Assembly: GCA_026713105.1 (NCBI GenBank)
Contig: JAPOPC010000082.1
Coordinates: forward strand, 1 to 64,000
Origin: Acidimicrobiaceae bacterium
GTDB taxonomy: Bacteria > Actinomycetota > Acidimicrobiia > Acidimicrobiales > Poriferisodalaceae
DNA length: 64,000 nt
Direction: 5' to 3'
Below, piece by piece: positions 25,781 to 35,151 of the stretch (position 1 is its first letter; each line of letters starts with the position of its first letter). Position numbers and translations under genes: made by a program. The notes below the pieces were generated by a model. It saw only the letters and a program-made list of their open reading frames with translations. It ran no database searches and had not been told where the DNA came from.

Positions 25781-26494
25781 TCAAGCGCCCAAGTACGCTT
25801 CCTGCACTGCAGGATCGTTCTTGAGCTGTTCGGCGGGTCCGTGCAGAGCGATCTCGCCGCTCTCGATCACGTACCCGTAGTCGGCCATGTCCAGCGCCAG
25901 GTTGGCGTTCTGCTCGACGAGCAGCATCGTCAACCCGGTCTCCTTGTTGAGTTGGGCGAAGCGCTCGAAGAGGTCTTCGATGATGAGCGGCGCCAAGCCT
26001 AGGGAGGGCTCGTCGAGCAACAGCAGCCTCGGTCGGCACATCAGTGCCCGGGCGACAGCGAGCATCTGCTGCTCGCCGCCTGAGAGCGAGCCGGCGAGCT
26101 GGCCGCGGCGCTCCTCGAGCCGAGGGAAGATCTCGAACCAGCGGTCGACATCCGCGTTGACCTCATTGTCCTTGCGGGTGTAGGCGCCGATCTTGAGATT
26201 GTCCATGACCGAGAGCTCGGGAAATGTGCCACGGCCCTGGGGCACGTGGGCGACGCCGCGCCGCACGATGTCGGCCGTCTTGGCACGGGAGATGTCGTCG
26301 CCCTCCATCGTGACCGTGCCGGTCGTCGTGCACATGTTGCACAGCGCCCGCAGCGTCGTGGTCTTGCCAGCGCCGTTGGCACCGAGAATCACCACGACGT
26401 TGCCATCGGGTACTTCGAAGTCGAGGCCGCGTAGGACCTCTACCGCGCCGTAACGGGCGTGGAGGTCCTCGGCCTTCAGCATCATCTCCGTCAT
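25781..26494 (-). CDS. livF: Branched-chain amino acid ABC transporter ATP-binding protein LivF
   Basis: A 237-residue ABC ATPase. Walker A is GANGAGKTTT, the Q-loop region CNMCTTTGTVTMEGDDI, the LivF-type HVPQGRGTFPELSVMDNL, the signature SLSGGEQQ and Walker B LLLLDEPSLGLAP, followed by the H-loop EQNANLALDMAD. It energises import together with LivG. The start ATG at 26494 overlaps the livG stop by ATGA, so the two are translationally coupled. As the only LivF in the block it presumably serves both permease pairs. Confidence 0.92.
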   Translation of the reverse strand: MTEMMLKAEDLHARYGAVEVLRGLDFEVPDGNVVVILGANGAGKTTTLRALCNMCTTTGTVTMEGDDISRAKTADIVRRGVAHVPQGRGTFPELSVMDNLKIGAYTRKDNEVNADVDRWFEIFPRLEERRGQLAGSLSGGEQQMLAVARALMCRPRLLLLDEPSLGLAPLIIEDLFERFAQLNKETGLTMLLVEQNANLALDMADYGYVIESGEIALHGPAEQLKNDPAVQEAYLGA

Positions 26495-27252
26495 GAAGAA
26501 CTCCCCAGGTACGCCTCGATGACCTCCGGGTCGTTACGCACGACATCGGGGTGACCGTCAGCGATCTTGCGGCCGAAGTTGAGCACGACAAGGTGCTCGC
26601 TGATGTTGAGCACCATACGCATGTGGTGCTCCACCAGCAGGACCGACAGGTTGTGCCGGTCGCGGATGTCTTTCACGTCTTGAGCGAGCGAGTCGACCTC
26701 TTGGTGCGTCAGGCCCGATGCCGGCTCGTCGAGCATGATGAGGCGCGGGTTGGAGATCAGCGCCCGGGCCAGCTCGATTCGCTTGAGCGTGCCGAAGGGC
26801 AGCCCGGCTGCGGGGTGGTAGGCGTGTTCCTCGAGGCCGAGTTCCTCGAGCGCCTCCCACGCGCGGCGACGAAGGTCGTTTTCTTCGCGGCGGGTGCCGA
26901 TGCGGAACGCGCCGGTGAAGAAGTTCGCCTTGGTGTTGGTGTGGTCGCCCACCATGACGTTCTCGATGACGCTCATGCCGCGCCAGAGCGCCAGGTTCTG
27001 GAATGTCCGGTAGACGCCGACGCGACTGATCCGGTGCGCAGGCATGGAGAGCAGATCGTGGCCGTCGAACGTCACCGAACCGGTGGTCGGGTCGTAGATC
27101 CGGCTGACCACGTTGAACAGGGTGGTCTTGCCCGCGCCGTTCGGTCCGATGAGTCCGAGGATCTGTCCTTCTTCCAGAGAAAAGGACAAATCGTCGAGCG
27201 CGCGGATGCCGCCGAACTGCACGGAGATGTCTTGGACTTCGAGCAACGCCAC
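26491..27252 (-). CDS. livG: Branched-chain amino acid ABC transporter ATP-binding protein LivG
   Basis: A 253-residue ABC ATPase: Walker [13 protein letters not shown], the LivG-specific [16 protein letters not shown], a degenerate signature [15 protein letters not shown] as is usual in LivG, Walker [12 protein letters not shown] and an H-loop LVEHHMRMV. It starts at a GTG and is the first gene of an apparent operon running livG-livF-livH-livM-livH-livM-binding protein-binding protein. Ahead of it a GCCGGTC/GACCGGC hairpin (27276-27293) sits just before the ribosome-binding region GGAGGGGG, which could influence translation. Confidence 0.92.
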   Translation of the reverse strand: MALLEVQDISVQFGGIRALDDLSFSLEEGQILGLIGPNGAGKTTLFNVVSRIYDPTTGSVTFDGHDLLSMPAHRISRVGVYRTFQNLALWRGMSVIENVMVGDHTNTKANFFTGAFRIGTRREENDLRRRAWEALEELGLEEHAYHPAAGLPFGTLKRIELARALISNPRLIMLDEPASGLTHQEVDSLAQDVKDIRDRHNLSVLLVEHHMRMVLNISEHLVVLNFGRKIADGHPDVVRNDPEVIEAYLGSSS

Positions 27253-27275
27253 GCGCTGAACCCCCTCCGGTCCGA

Positions 27276-27293
27276 GCCGGTCGGGAGACCGGC
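27276..27293 (-). promoter_or_regulatory. Hairpin in the livG 5' leader
   Basis: A 7-bp stem GCCGGTC / GACCGGC with a four-base loop, 24 nt upstream of the livG start and next to its GGAGGGGG ribosome-binding site. No clear promoter hexamers were recognised in 27300-27480, which otherwise holds only the leader and the end of tRNA-Gln. Confidence 0.3.
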
Positions 27294-27480
27294 CGCAGGC
27301 AAGTTATCAGGTCGGCTCGTATTCGTGAGGTTCCGTGGGGAGCCCCATGTGGGCCGAGCCAGCGGGTGATGTTAGGTCACAGAAACGCGTTTGGTGCAAA
27401 TCGGTCCAACCACGCCTACAACGTTGATGTTTGATTGCCACGTCGAGCGCGCGACTCATGGCGACGACGCCCCGGCGGCC

Positions 27481-27555
27481 TGGTTCGGGGAGGAGGACTC
27501 GAACCCCCAATGACTGGACCAGAACCAGTTGTGTTGCCTATTACACCATCCCCGA
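27481..27555 (-). tRNA. tRNA-Gln (anticodon CTG)
   Basis: On the minus strand the acceptor TCGGGGA pairs with TCCCCGA, the anticodon stem ACTGG/CCAGT encloses TTCTGGT (anticodon CTG), the T-arm contains GGGTTCGAGTCC, and a discriminator A is followed by an encoded CCA (27481-27483). It lies directly downstream of gltX (same strand, 61 bp), so the two may be co-transcribed. Confidence 0.95.
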
Positions 27556-27616
27556 AAGCGCACACAGGTTAGCGGCGCGGCCAATCGCGCAGCCCCCCGA
27601 TATTGCGTGTTTCGAC

Positions 27617-28939
27617 TCAGGGAGCGAGCCGGGCCTGGGCCGCGACGACACGCGCGAGCGTGGCGTCGCGGCCGAGCAGAACGAGCGATTCGAACAGCGG
27701 GGGACCCACCCGGCGGCCCGTGACCGCAACGCGTACCGGTGCCTGCGCCTTTCCCAGCTTCAGGCCGAATTCCTCGCCGATCTCTCGCAACGAGGCGTGC
27801 AGAGACTCGGCGTTCCATTCCGCCCCGGCGAATTCGGAGCTGGCTCGGTCGAGGATGTCGCGCGCGGGCGGGACCATGGTTGCGTCCCAGTCGTCGGGAT
27901 CGATCTCGGGCTCGGCGAAGAGAAACGCGATGCGATCGGGAGCGTCCGACAGCAGACGTGTGCGTTCTTTGATCAGCGGGGCGACATCGCTCAACGCCGT
28001 CGAGTCGAGATGGGTGCCCCACGGCTGTGCGCTGACCCACGGCTGGATCGCAACCGCGAAGTCGGCATCGTCGAGCGCACGCAGGTAGTCGCCGTTGATC
28101 GCGGTGAGCTTGTCCATGTCGAACATGGCCGGTGCCGCGTTCACATCGGCAAGATCGAACAGCTCCACGATCTCGGCGAGCGGCCGTACCTCCGTGCCGT
28201 CGGGCGGCCCCCAGCCCAGCAAGGCGAGGTAGTTCACCATCGCGGCCGGCAGCACGCCCTGATCGCGGTAGCTGGTGAGCGACACGTCGTCGCGTCGCTT
28301 GGAGAGCTTCTTTCGCTGCTTGTTGACGATGAGCGGCAGGTGGGCGAACGTCGGCGCGTCGGTCGCGCCCAGCGCGGCGCGCAGCAGCAGTACTCGGGGC
28401 GTCGTGTTCAGCAGGTCCTCGCCTCGCACGACATGGGTGATGCCCAAGTCGAGGTCGTCGACGGCATTGGCGACGAAGAACGTCGCGCTGCCGTCGCTGC
28501 GGCGGACGACGAAGTCTTCGATGGATGCATTCGGGAACTCGACGCGGCCACGCACGATGTCGTCGAAGACTGTGACCCCGTCATCGGGAACTGCGAACCG
28601 CACCGCGCCGTCGTCGAGATACGCCAGGTCGTTGTCGAGCCAGCGCTGGACGGCTGCTTCATAGAGCGCGCCGCGCTGGCTCTGGAGGACGGGCTCGCCG
28701 TCAAAATCCAGGCCCAACCATTCGAGCATCTCGAGGATCTGGTTGATATGAGCAGCCGTCGCGAGTTCGGCGTTGGTGTCTTCGATGCGCAGCACGAGCT
28801 CGCCGCCGCAGTGGCGGGCATAGAGCCAGTTGAACAGCGCTGTGCGAGCCGTGCCCAGATGCGGCAACCCGGTGGGTGCGGGTGCGAACCGCAAACGAAT
28901 GTGCGGTGGCGCCGAGACACTCCCGGACGATTCACTCAT
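27617..28939 (-). CDS. gltX: Glutamyl-tRNA synthetase
   Basis: A 440-residue class I synthetase. The HIGH-type motif is HLGT at 27-30 in APTGLPHLGTARTALFNW; GGELVLRIEDTN follows, and the KMSKS-type motif is KLSKRRDD at 211-218. The C-terminal helical anticodon-binding region follows (ERTRLLSDAPDRIAFL). It is shorter than most bacterial GltX (about 470-490 residues). In actinobacteria without GlnRS this enzyme also charges tRNA-Gln with Glu for later amidation; its position directly upstream of tRNA-Gln(CTG) fits that, but discrimination cannot be judged here. ATG at 28939; about 40 bp separate it from the upstream gene. Confidence 0.95.
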   Translation of the reverse strand: MSESSGSVSAPPHIRLRFAPAPTGLPHLGTARTALFNWLYARHCGGELVLRIEDTNAELATAAHINQILEMLEWLGLDFDGEPVLQSQRGALYEAAVQRWLDNDLAYLDDGAVRFAVPDDGVTVFDDIVRGRVEFPNASIEDFVVRRSDGSATFFVANAVDDLDLGITHVVRGEDLLNTTPRVLLLRAALGATDAPTFAHLPLIVNKQRKKLSKRRDDVSLTSYRDQGVLPAAMVNYLALLGWGPPDGTEVRPLAEIVELFDLADVNAAPAMFDMDKLTAINGDYLRALDDADFAVAIQPWVSAQPWGTHLDSTALSDVAPLIKERTRLLSDAPDRIAFLFAEPEIDPDDWDATMVPPARDILDRASSEFAGAEWNAESLHASLREIGEEFGLKLGKAQAPVRVAVTGRRVGPPLFESLVLLGRDATLARVVAAQARLAP

Positions 28940-28981
28940 GAGAATGCTGCGGCGGTACGTCGTCAGCGCTCGAGGCGCCGC

Positions 28982-29740
28982 TCAGCACTGTCCGGTACTG
29001 CAATTCGGATCGCTCGCGTCGACCCAGCGGCCTACGGGCCTGCCGGCCATCGCGAGCAGCCGCTGCAGCGGCGGCGTCGACACGTCGACCTGAAGCGCAT
29101 CGAGACCCGGCCAGACCGGCACTGCGGGGGCCGCCACGAGAATCCGATCCACCAGCAGTTCGTCCAGCCCGGTGCCGGCACTGATGGCCTGCTGCAGGTC
29201 GTATCCCAGAACAGTGAGCTCGGTGACTCGCGTCCAGAGCAGGCCGCGCAGCCGCGGGCTGAACCCGGCGCCGGCATCGAGGCTTGCGGCGACCGCGAGC
29301 ACCGTTCGGACACTCTCGACGATCGGTTGGGTGGGGTCGGGACGTTCGTCTGGACGGGCGCCCAGTCCCAATCCGAACCCGGTCGCGGGAGTCGAGACTT
29401 GGACCGGCGGCGGCACCGGCTGACCGCTCATCTGGGCTGCAGCTGCGAGATTGCCGTCTGCTGCGCGCGCCAGCAGGTCGGCCACGGTGTAGTCACCCAG
29501 CGGCGGTGCCAGCGGCATCGGAATGTGCTCCCATGCCGGCAGCCGCATCCGCGCGGCGAAGTCGGTGCACGCCCTGCGATGCAGTCGCAAGAGCTCACGG
29601 TCGGCGTGGTTCGGCGTCTCCGAACTGGCCGGCGGAGCGGTGGTCTGAGTATCAGTCATCTGGGCCATCTGAATCTCAATCGGTGTTGGGTTCGTCGGCG
29701 TTGCCGGCGTATTGAGTGCTCTCGGAAACCCTGTGCTCAA
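28982..29740 (-). CDS. Hypothetical protein, possibly MDMPI/DinB-like
   Basis: A protein of up to 252 residues. The segment from about residue 75 (GDYTVADLLARAADGN) and ELTVLGYDLQQAISAGTGLDELL resembles the pattern of mycothiol-dependent maleylpyruvate isomerase N-terminal (DinB-like) domains, where helices carry metal-binding His residues, but the typical histidines are largely missing (only RLHRR and NHADRE early on). The C-terminus ends in CSTGQC. Two starts are possible: a TTG at 29740 that overlaps the upstream stop as TTGA, or an ATG at 29668. I do not assign a function. Confidence 0.5.
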   Translation of the reverse strand: MSTGFPRALNTPATPTNPTPIEIQMAQMTDTQTTAPPASSETPNHADRELLRLHRRACTDFAARMRLPAWEHIPMPLAPPLGDYTVADLLARAADGNLAAAAQMSGQPVPPPVQVSTPATGFGLGLGARPDERPDPTQPIVESVRTVLAVAASLDAGAGFSPRLRGLLWTRVTELTVLGYDLQQAISAGTGLDELLVDRILVAAPAVPVWPGLDALQVDVSTPPLQRLLAMAGRPVGRWVDASDPNCSTGQC

Positions 29741-30267
29741 CCCTCGGGATCTCGCGTCAAGCTGAGTGGATCAGTCTCGTAGCGACGCCGTGACTCCAAT
29801 GGCGTCAGCGCAAGCACGTCTGCGGGCACACAAGCGACAAGCTTGCGCACGTGGTTGTAGTGATGTGCATCTGCAACACCCTCGAAGAGCTCTTCACGGC
29901 GCGCTAGCAGCTCCGCGGGAGGTTGCTGGTCGAGGAATCCGAAGGCCAAGTATCCCGCTTCGAGGTCCCACACCACTGGTGCACGGCCGAAGATGGAGGC
30001 GCGCTTGAGCGCCACTGCGACACAGCCGGCGTCGATGTCGCGTCGATTCTCGCCCGAAGCGAGGTACACCCGATCGTCGAAGAGGTGAACCAGGCCGAAC
30101 GCGTATCCCTGGTCGGGACCTTGATGGCCTCGCAACGCCCCCGTGGGCTGGCCACCGGCAAGGTCGCCTGGGCGTGCAGCATTCCAGTGCCGGGGGGTCA
30201 CTTCCGGCGAGCTGTACGAACGGACTTCCGCGAGGGGTCCGACCCGGACGTGGCGTGGCGCAGCCAT
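29737..30267 (-). CDS. Hypothetical conserved-looking protein
   Basis: A 176-residue soluble protein with no signal or membrane segment. Segments such as GPDQGYAFGLVHLFDDRVYLA, VVWDLEAGYLAFGFLD and HHYNHVRKLVACVPADVLALTP are well-ordered alternating hydrophobic patterns, indicating a true fold, but I recognise no family. Its stop overlaps the possible start of the next gene, so the two are probably an operon. Codon use matches its neighbours. Confidence 0.6.
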   Translation of the reverse strand: MAAPRHVRVGPLAEVRSYSSPEVTPRHWNAARPGDLAGGQPTGALRGHQGPDQGYAFGLVHLFDDRVYLASGENRRDIDAGCVAVALKRASIFGRAPVVWDLEAGYLAFGFLDQQPPAELLARREELFEGVADAHHYNHVRKLVACVPADVLALTPLESRRRYETDPLSLTRDPEG

Positions 30268-30329
30268 TGCCGCGCAGTCTAGGAAGTGCCGGCTAGGGCG
30301 ACCGCGTCGGTCACCTGCTGTCGGGTCAC

Positions 30330-32000
30330 TCAGCCGCTCGCCGCCTCATCGAGACGGTGGCGCATGAGGGCGTAGATGATCGAGTCGCGCAGAGCCAGCC
30401 ACGAAGCCTCGATGATGTTCTCCGAGACGCCGATGGTGGTCCACGTCGTCTCACCGTCGGTCGAATCGATGAGCACTCGCGTCACCGCTTCGGTGCCGCG
30501 ATCGGCGTCGAGGACTCGCACCTTGTAGTCGGTCAGGCGCACCGAGTCGAGATCGGGGTAGTCGTCGCGGACCGCTTGGCGGAAGGCGTTGTCGAGCGCG
30601 TTGACCGGGCCGTCGCCCTCGCCGACGGTGACCCGACGCTCGCCGCCCACGATGATGCGCAGCGTTGCCTCGGTGTCGAATTCGGCCTCGCGGCCCCGCT
30701 CGACGAGCACCTTGAACGACTCGACCTTGAAGAAGTCGAACGTCTGGCCCGCGGCGCGACGCAGCAGCATTTCCAGCGAGGCGTCGGCGACCTCGAAGTG
30801 ATAGCCGGCGTGCTCGAGGCGCTTGAGCTCGTCGACGACGTCGGACATTGCAGCCTTGCCGATCTCAATGTCGAGCTCGGCAGCTTTTAGCTCCACCGAC
30901 GCTCTGCCCGACAGGTCCCCGAGCAGGAACCTCGTGCTGTTCCCGACAGCTTCGGGGTCGATGTGCTCGTAGCTGTCGGGGCGCCGAGCGATGGCGCTCG
31001 TGTGCAAACCCGCCTTGTGGGCGAATGCCGATGCCCCGACGTAGGGCTGCTGGTTCTGGGGCGGCATGTTCACCAGTTCGGCCACGTGATGCGCAACCGA
31101 GGTAAAGCGGGTCAGGCACTCGCGCGGCACTGTCTCGATGCCCATCTTGAGCGTGAGATTCGGCACGAGCACGGTGTTGTCACAATTGCCGGTGCGCTCG
31201 CCGTAGCCGTTCACCGTTCCCTGCACGTGCGTGGCGCCGGCGACCACACCCGCCACCGCGTTCGCCACGGCGCAGCCGGTGTCGTTCTGCGTGTGCATGC
31301 CGATCTGGACGCCGTCGAAGTGCGCCACCACGTCGCGCACGATGGCCTCGACCTCGTGGGGCAGCGAGCCCCCGTTGGTGTCGCACAGCACCAGGCAGTC
31401 GGCGCCCTTGACCGCCGCCGCCTCGAGCACCGACAGCGCGAACTCGGGATTGCGCTTGTAGCCGTCGAAGAAATGCTCCGCGTCGAAGAAGACCCGCAGC
31501 CCCTCCCCCTTGAGGAACTCAACCGAGTCGCCAACCATCGCGATGCCCTCGCTGAGCGGCTGCCGGAGCGCTTCGGTGACGTGGTAGTCCCACGACTTGC
31601 CGACGATGCACACCGTTGAGGTGCCAGCGGCCACGAGCGAAGCCAGCGTCTGGTCATCGTCGACACGTCCACGCGGCCGGCGCGTCGAGCCGAACGCAAC
31701 CAGGGTCGCATGCGCCAGCTCGAGTTCGGTGGTCGCCCGGGCGAAGAATGCCTCGTCCTTGGGATTGGAACCCGGCCAACCCCCCTCGATCCAGTGGATG
31801 CCTAATGCGTCGAGTTGGCGTGCCACCTTCAGCTTGTCGTCTGGAGACACCGAGATGCCCTCGAACTGGACACCGTCGCGCAGCGTCGTGTCGAAGATCT
31901 CCACGTGGCTGGGCCAAGAAGAATCGCGTGAGCCCTCGCGCACGAGCGGTGGGGCTGAGCCAAATTCGGGACTTGCAGCCCCGCTGTCTGTGGAACTCAT
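30330..32000 (-). CDS. cimA: (R)-citramalate synthase
   Basis: A 556-residue HMGL-like synthase that condenses pyruvate and acetyl-CoA to citramalate, giving an isoleucine precursor without threonine deaminase. After a 30-residue extension, the catalytic TIM barrel begins with FDTTLRDGVQFEGISVS (36-52); IEGGWPGSNPKDEAFF is the CimA-specific version of this loop. CDTNGGSLPHEV, HTQNDTGCAVANAV (metal His) and GYGERTGNCDN complete the site. The C-terminal LeuA_dimer-type regulatory domain (RIIVGGERRVTVGEGDGPVNALDNAFR) usually binds isoleucine for feedback control. It lies 7 bp after leuB on the same strand, so the two form an operon. 2-isopropylmalate synthase is the alternative, but the GGWPGSNPKD signature favours CimA. 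Confidence 0.9.
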   Translation of the reverse strand: MSSTDSGAASPEFGSAPPLVREGSRDSSWPSHVEIFDTTLRDGVQFEGISVSPDDKLKVARQLDALGIHWIEGGWPGSNPKDEAFFARATTELELAHATLVAFGSTRRPRGRVDDDQTLASLVAAGTSTVCIVGKSWDYHVTEALRQPLSEGIAMVGDSVEFLKGEGLRVFFDAEHFFDGYKRNPEFALSVLEAAAVKGADCLVLCDTNGGSLPHEVEAIVRDVVAHFDGVQIGMHTQNDTGCAVANAVAGVVAGATHVQGTVNGYGERTGNCDNTVLVPNLTLKMGIETVPRECLTRFTSVAHHVAELVNMPPQNQQPYVGASAFAHKAGLHTSAIARRPDSYEHIDPEAVGNSTRFLLGDLSGRASVELKAAELDIEIGKAAMSDVVDELKRLEHAGYHFEVADASLEMLLRRAAGQTFDFFKVESFKVLVERGREAEFDTEATLRIIVGGERRVTVGEGDGPVNALDNAFRQAVRDDYPDLDSVRLTDYKVRVLDADRGTEAVTRVLIDSTDGETTWTTIGVSENIIEASWLALRDSIIYALMRHRLDEAASG

Positions 32001-32007
32001 GACGAGA

Positions 32008-33006
32008 TCACCCCTCAGAAACGCCGTCGAGGATCGCCTTGGCGATCTCGTCGGTGCCTACATCGGGCACGGCCTCGTCGGCGATCACAGCGTCGCACGC
32101 CTGCCGAACTCGCTCAGCACATTCGGTCTCGCCCAGGAACTCCAGCATGAGCACTGCGGAAAGGACCGCAGCGGTCGGGTTGGCGAGACCCTTGCCGGCG
32201 ATGTCGGGCGCCGAACCGTGGACGGGCTCGAACAGCGACGGGCCGGTGCGGGCCGGGTTGAGGTTTGCTGAGGCGGCGAGGCCGATGCCGCCGGCTACGG
32301 CTCCGCCGAGATCGGTGAGAATGTCGCCGAACAGGTTGTCGGTGACGATCACCTCGTAGCGATGCGGATCCTCCACGAAGTGAATGCAGGCTGCGTCGAC
32401 GTGGCTGTAGGCAGTCTCCACGTCGCGATACTCGGCGGCGACCTCGTTGAACGTGCGCTCCCACAGGTCGCCCGAGAACGTCAGCACATTGGTCTTATGG
32501 ACCAGCGTCAGGTGACGGCGCTCCCGCTCTCGCGCCAGTTCGAATCCGTACCGGATGGCTCGCTCGGCACCCATTCGCGTGTTGACCGAGCCTTGGGTCG
32601 CGATCTCGTGCGGCGTGCCCTTGCGCAGGAAGCCGCCCTCGCCCGCATAGGTGCCTTCGGTGTTCTCGCGGATCACCGTGAAGCTGTGGCCGTCAGGAAG
32701 GGTGAATGGGCGCAGGTTCACGTACAGGTCCAGCTCAAAGCGGGCCTTCAGGAGCAGCCCGCGCTCGATGACTCCGGGCGGCACATCAGGCGTGCCCACG
32801 GCGCCGAGCAGGATGGCGTCGAAGGTGCGCAGCTCATCGAGGGTTTCGTCGTCGAGCACGGTGCCATCGCGCAGGTAGCGATGCCCGCCCAACTCGAATT
32901 CGGTCGTCGAGATGCCGGCTCCGGCGGCGGTAATCACATCGAGCGCGACCGAGATGACCTCAGGTCCGATTCCGTCTCCGCCGATGACTGCGATGCGATG
33001 GGTCAC
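32008..33006 (-). CDS. leuB: 3-isopropylmalate dehydrogenase
   Basis: A 332-residue beta-decarboxylating dehydrogenase with the IPMDH order of motifs: [14 protein letters not shown] at the start, [17 protein letters not shown] for substrate binding, VHKTNVL and the metal-binding [20 protein letters not shown], then [20 protein letters not shown] for NAD binding. It oxidises 3-isopropylmalate in leucine synthesis and in many organisms also the methylmalate made from citramalate. Being upstream of cimA fits both branches. It starts at ATG 33006, divergent from greA across about 130 bp that should hold both promoters. Confidence 0.93.
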   Translation of the reverse strand: MTHRIAVIGGDGIGPEVISVALDVITAAGAGISTTEFELGGHRYLRDGTVLDDETLDELRTFDAILLGAVGTPDVPPGVIERGLLLKARFELDLYVNLRPFTLPDGHSFTVIRENTEGTYAGEGGFLRKGTPHEIATQGSVNTRMGAERAIRYGFELARERERRHLTLVHKTNVLTFSGDLWERTFNEVAAEYRDVETAYSHVDAACIHFVEDPHRYEVIVTDNLFGDILTDLGGAVAGGIGLAASANLNPARTGPSLFEPVHGSAPDIAGKGLANPTAAVLSAVLMLEFLGETECAERVRQACDAVIADEAVPDVGTDEIAKAILDGVSEG

Positions 33007-33135
33007 TGTGGTGTCCTTTGCCGGATCGTGCTGGCAGGGATGCGCTCGACGCCACTGCGCTGACGGGTGTTCAGATCAGTGAGACGCGATTGCGTGAGTG
33101 AGTGTGCCAACAGAAGCCCTCGGTAACCTCGCGGG

Positions 33136-33603
33136 GTGCCCGAGATCCAACACATCTCAGCGGAAACCCGTGATCGACTCCAGGCCGAGCTCACCGACCT
33201 GACCGGTCGAGGGCGCATCGACATCGCGGCCCAGATCGAGACAGCGCGGCTGCTTGGAGACCTCTCAGAGAACGGCGACTACCACGCCGCCAAGGAAGAG
33301 CAGGGAAAGATGGAGGGCCGCATCATGCGGCTGAAGTCGATCCTGGAGAACTGCGAGATCGTCGAGGAGTTCGACGACAGCACCGTGTCACCGGGCGTCG
33401 TGGTGTCCATTCGATTCGAGGGGGATGACGAAGTCGAGCAGTACTTGTTCGGCTCGATCGAGGAACGGCGCACGGGTATCGAAATCGTGTCGCCAGGTTC
33501 GCCCATGGGCCGGGCCCTCGAAGGCGGCCGGGCAGGTCAGACGGTCACCTACGAGGCCAACGGCAACGAGTTGAGCATCAAAATCGTCGCCATCGAAGCG
33601 TGA
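33136..33603 (+). CDS. greA: Transcription elongation factor GreA
   Basis: A 155-residue Gre factor that rescues backtracked RNA polymerase by stimulating transcript cleavage. The N-terminal coiled coil carries the tip DLSENGDYHAAKEEQGKMEGR with the acidic residues needed for cleavage, and the C-terminal FKBP-like domain ends in GSPMGRALEGGRAGQTVTYEANG. A GTG start at 33136. It is 66 bp upstream of leuC in the same orientation; co-transcription is possible but the functional link is weak. Confidence 0.92.
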   Translation: MPEIQHISAETRDRLQAELTDLTGRGRIDIAAQIETARLLGDLSENGDYHAAKEEQGKMEGRIMRLKSILENCEIVEEFDDSTVSPGVVVSIRFEGDDEVEQYLFGSIEERRTGIEIVSPGSPMGRALEGGRAGQTVTYEANGNELSIKIVAIEA

Positions 33604-33669
33604 AAGGCCGCGGGCTGCCCGCTGCGATACCTGCAATCACGTTGGAATGACGGGCACACAAGGTCCATA

Positions 33670-35130
33670 GTGAATGCCGTGACAGACAACAAGACGTCGG
33701 CCGACAGGCCGAGCAACGACGCAGCGGCGGGGCCGCGAACCCTCAGCGAGAAGGTCTGGGACCGCCACGTCGTTCGCACCGGCGGCGGCCAGCCCGACCT
33801 TCTCTACATCGACTTGCACCTCATCCACGAGGTGACCTCGCCGCAGGCCTTCGACGGGCTGCGCATGTCTGGGCGCACGGTACGGCGACCCGACCTCACC
33901 GTGGCGACCGAGGACCACAACGTCCCCACCGCCGACCTGCACCTGCCCATTGCCGACCCGATCTCGGCCAAGCAGGTACAGGTGCTGCGAGCCAACTGCG
34001 ACGAGTTCGACATCACGCTGTACCCGATGGGCGATCCCGGCCAGGGCATTGTGCACGTGATCGGCCCCGAGCAGGGTCTCACCCTGCCCGGTATGACGGT
34101 GGTGTGCGGCGACAGTCACACCTCCACGCACGGCGCTTTCGGCGCACTGGCCTTCGGCATCGGCACCTCCGAGGTCGAGCATGTGCTGGCCAGCCAGACG
34201 CTGCCCCAGGCACGGCCGTCCACGATGGAAGTCTCCGTCGAGGGCGAGGCGCCGGCGGGCGTTACTGCGAAGGACATCGTGCTGGCGATCATCGGGCGGA
34301 TCGGCACCGGCGGCGGCATCGGGCACATCATCGAGTACCGAGGGTCTGCGATACGGGCTCTGTCGATGGAAGGGCGGATGACCGTCTGCAATATGTCCAT
34401 CGAGGCGGGGGCAAAGGCAGGCATGGTGGCGCCCGACGAGACCACCTTCGAGTACCTCGCCGGCAGACGGCGCGCGCCGGACGGTGCCGACTGGGACGCA
34501 GCAGTTGCCGACTGGCAGTCGCTCGTCACCGACGAGGGCGCAGCCTTCGACCGTTCGGTCTCCATCGACGCCGCGTCGCTTCGCCCGCATGTGACCTGGG
34601 GCACCAACCCCGCCCACGTCATCCCGATCGACGGCGCCGTGCCGACGCCCAGCGACTACGACGACCCGGTTGAGGCGACCACGGCTCAGCGAGCGCTCGA
34701 CTACATGGGCCTGGCTGCGGGCACACGGCTCGCCGACGTCGCCGTCGACACGGTGTTTATCGGCAGCTGCACCAACTCGCGTATCGAAGACTTGCGTGCG
34801 GCGGCGGCCGTGGCCCGCGGACGCAAGGTTGCGGACGGGGTGCGCACGCTGGTCGTGCCTGGGTCGTTCGCTGTCAAGGTGCAGGCCGAGGCAGAAGGAC
34901 TGGACGCAGTCTTCACCGAAGCCGGCTTCGACTGGCGCGAGCCGGGCTGCTCCATGTGCCTGGCCATGAACCCCGACAAGCTCTCCCCCGGGGAGCGCTC
35001 AGCGTCGACGTCCAACCGCAATTTCGAAGGTCGTCAGGGTCGGGGCGGGCGGACGCACCTCTGCTCGCCAGAGGTGGCAGCAGCGACAGCCATCGCCGGG
35101 CGCTTCGTCACGCCCGACGACCTCGGCTGA
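33670..35130 (+). CDS. leuC: 3-isopropylmalate dehydratase large subunit
   Basis: A 486-residue aconitase-family subunit with a 4Fe-4S cluster. Features are [50 protein letters not shown] and [30 protein letters not shown], giving the three cluster cysteines in GSCTN and GCSMC. It forms a heterodimer with LeuD, whose gene follows after 21 bp with a good ribosome-binding site. Starts at GTG 33670 or GTG 33679; the first 20 residues are a variable extension either way. Acts in leucine synthesis and, with CimA, in the citramalate-to-2-oxobutyrate route. Confidence 0.94.
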   Translation: MNAVTDNKTSADRPSNDAAAGPRTLSEKVWDRHVVRTGGGQPDLLYIDLHLIHEVTSPQAFDGLRMSGRTVRRPDLTVATEDHNVPTADLHLPIADPISAKQVQVLRANCDEFDITLYPMGDPGQGIVHVIGPEQGLTLPGMTVVCGDSHTSTHGAFGALAFGIGTSEVEHVLASQTLPQARPSTMEVSVEGEAPAGVTAKDIVLAIIGRIGTGGGIGHIIEYRGSAIRALSMEGRMTVCNMSIEAGAKAGMVAPDETTFEYLAGRRRAPDGADWDAAVADWQSLVTDEGAAFDRSVSIDAASLRPHVTWGTNPAHVIPIDGAVPTPSDYDDPVEATTAQRALDYMGLAAGTRLADVAVDTVFIGSCTNSRIEDLRAAAAVARGRKVADGVRTLVVPGSFAVKVQAEAEGLDAVFTEAGFDWREPGCSMCLAMNPDKLSPGERSASTSNRNFEGRQGRGGRTHLCSPEVAAATAIAGRFVTPDDLG

Positions 35131-35151
35131 GCGAGAGAAGGGAAACAGCCG

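Noticed and set aside
27431-29782. A 780-codon plus-strand frame across tRNA-Gln and gltX
   Set aside because: It runs through a tRNA gene and the GluRS motifs on the other strand, and its translation is low-complexity Arg/Gly/His sequence.
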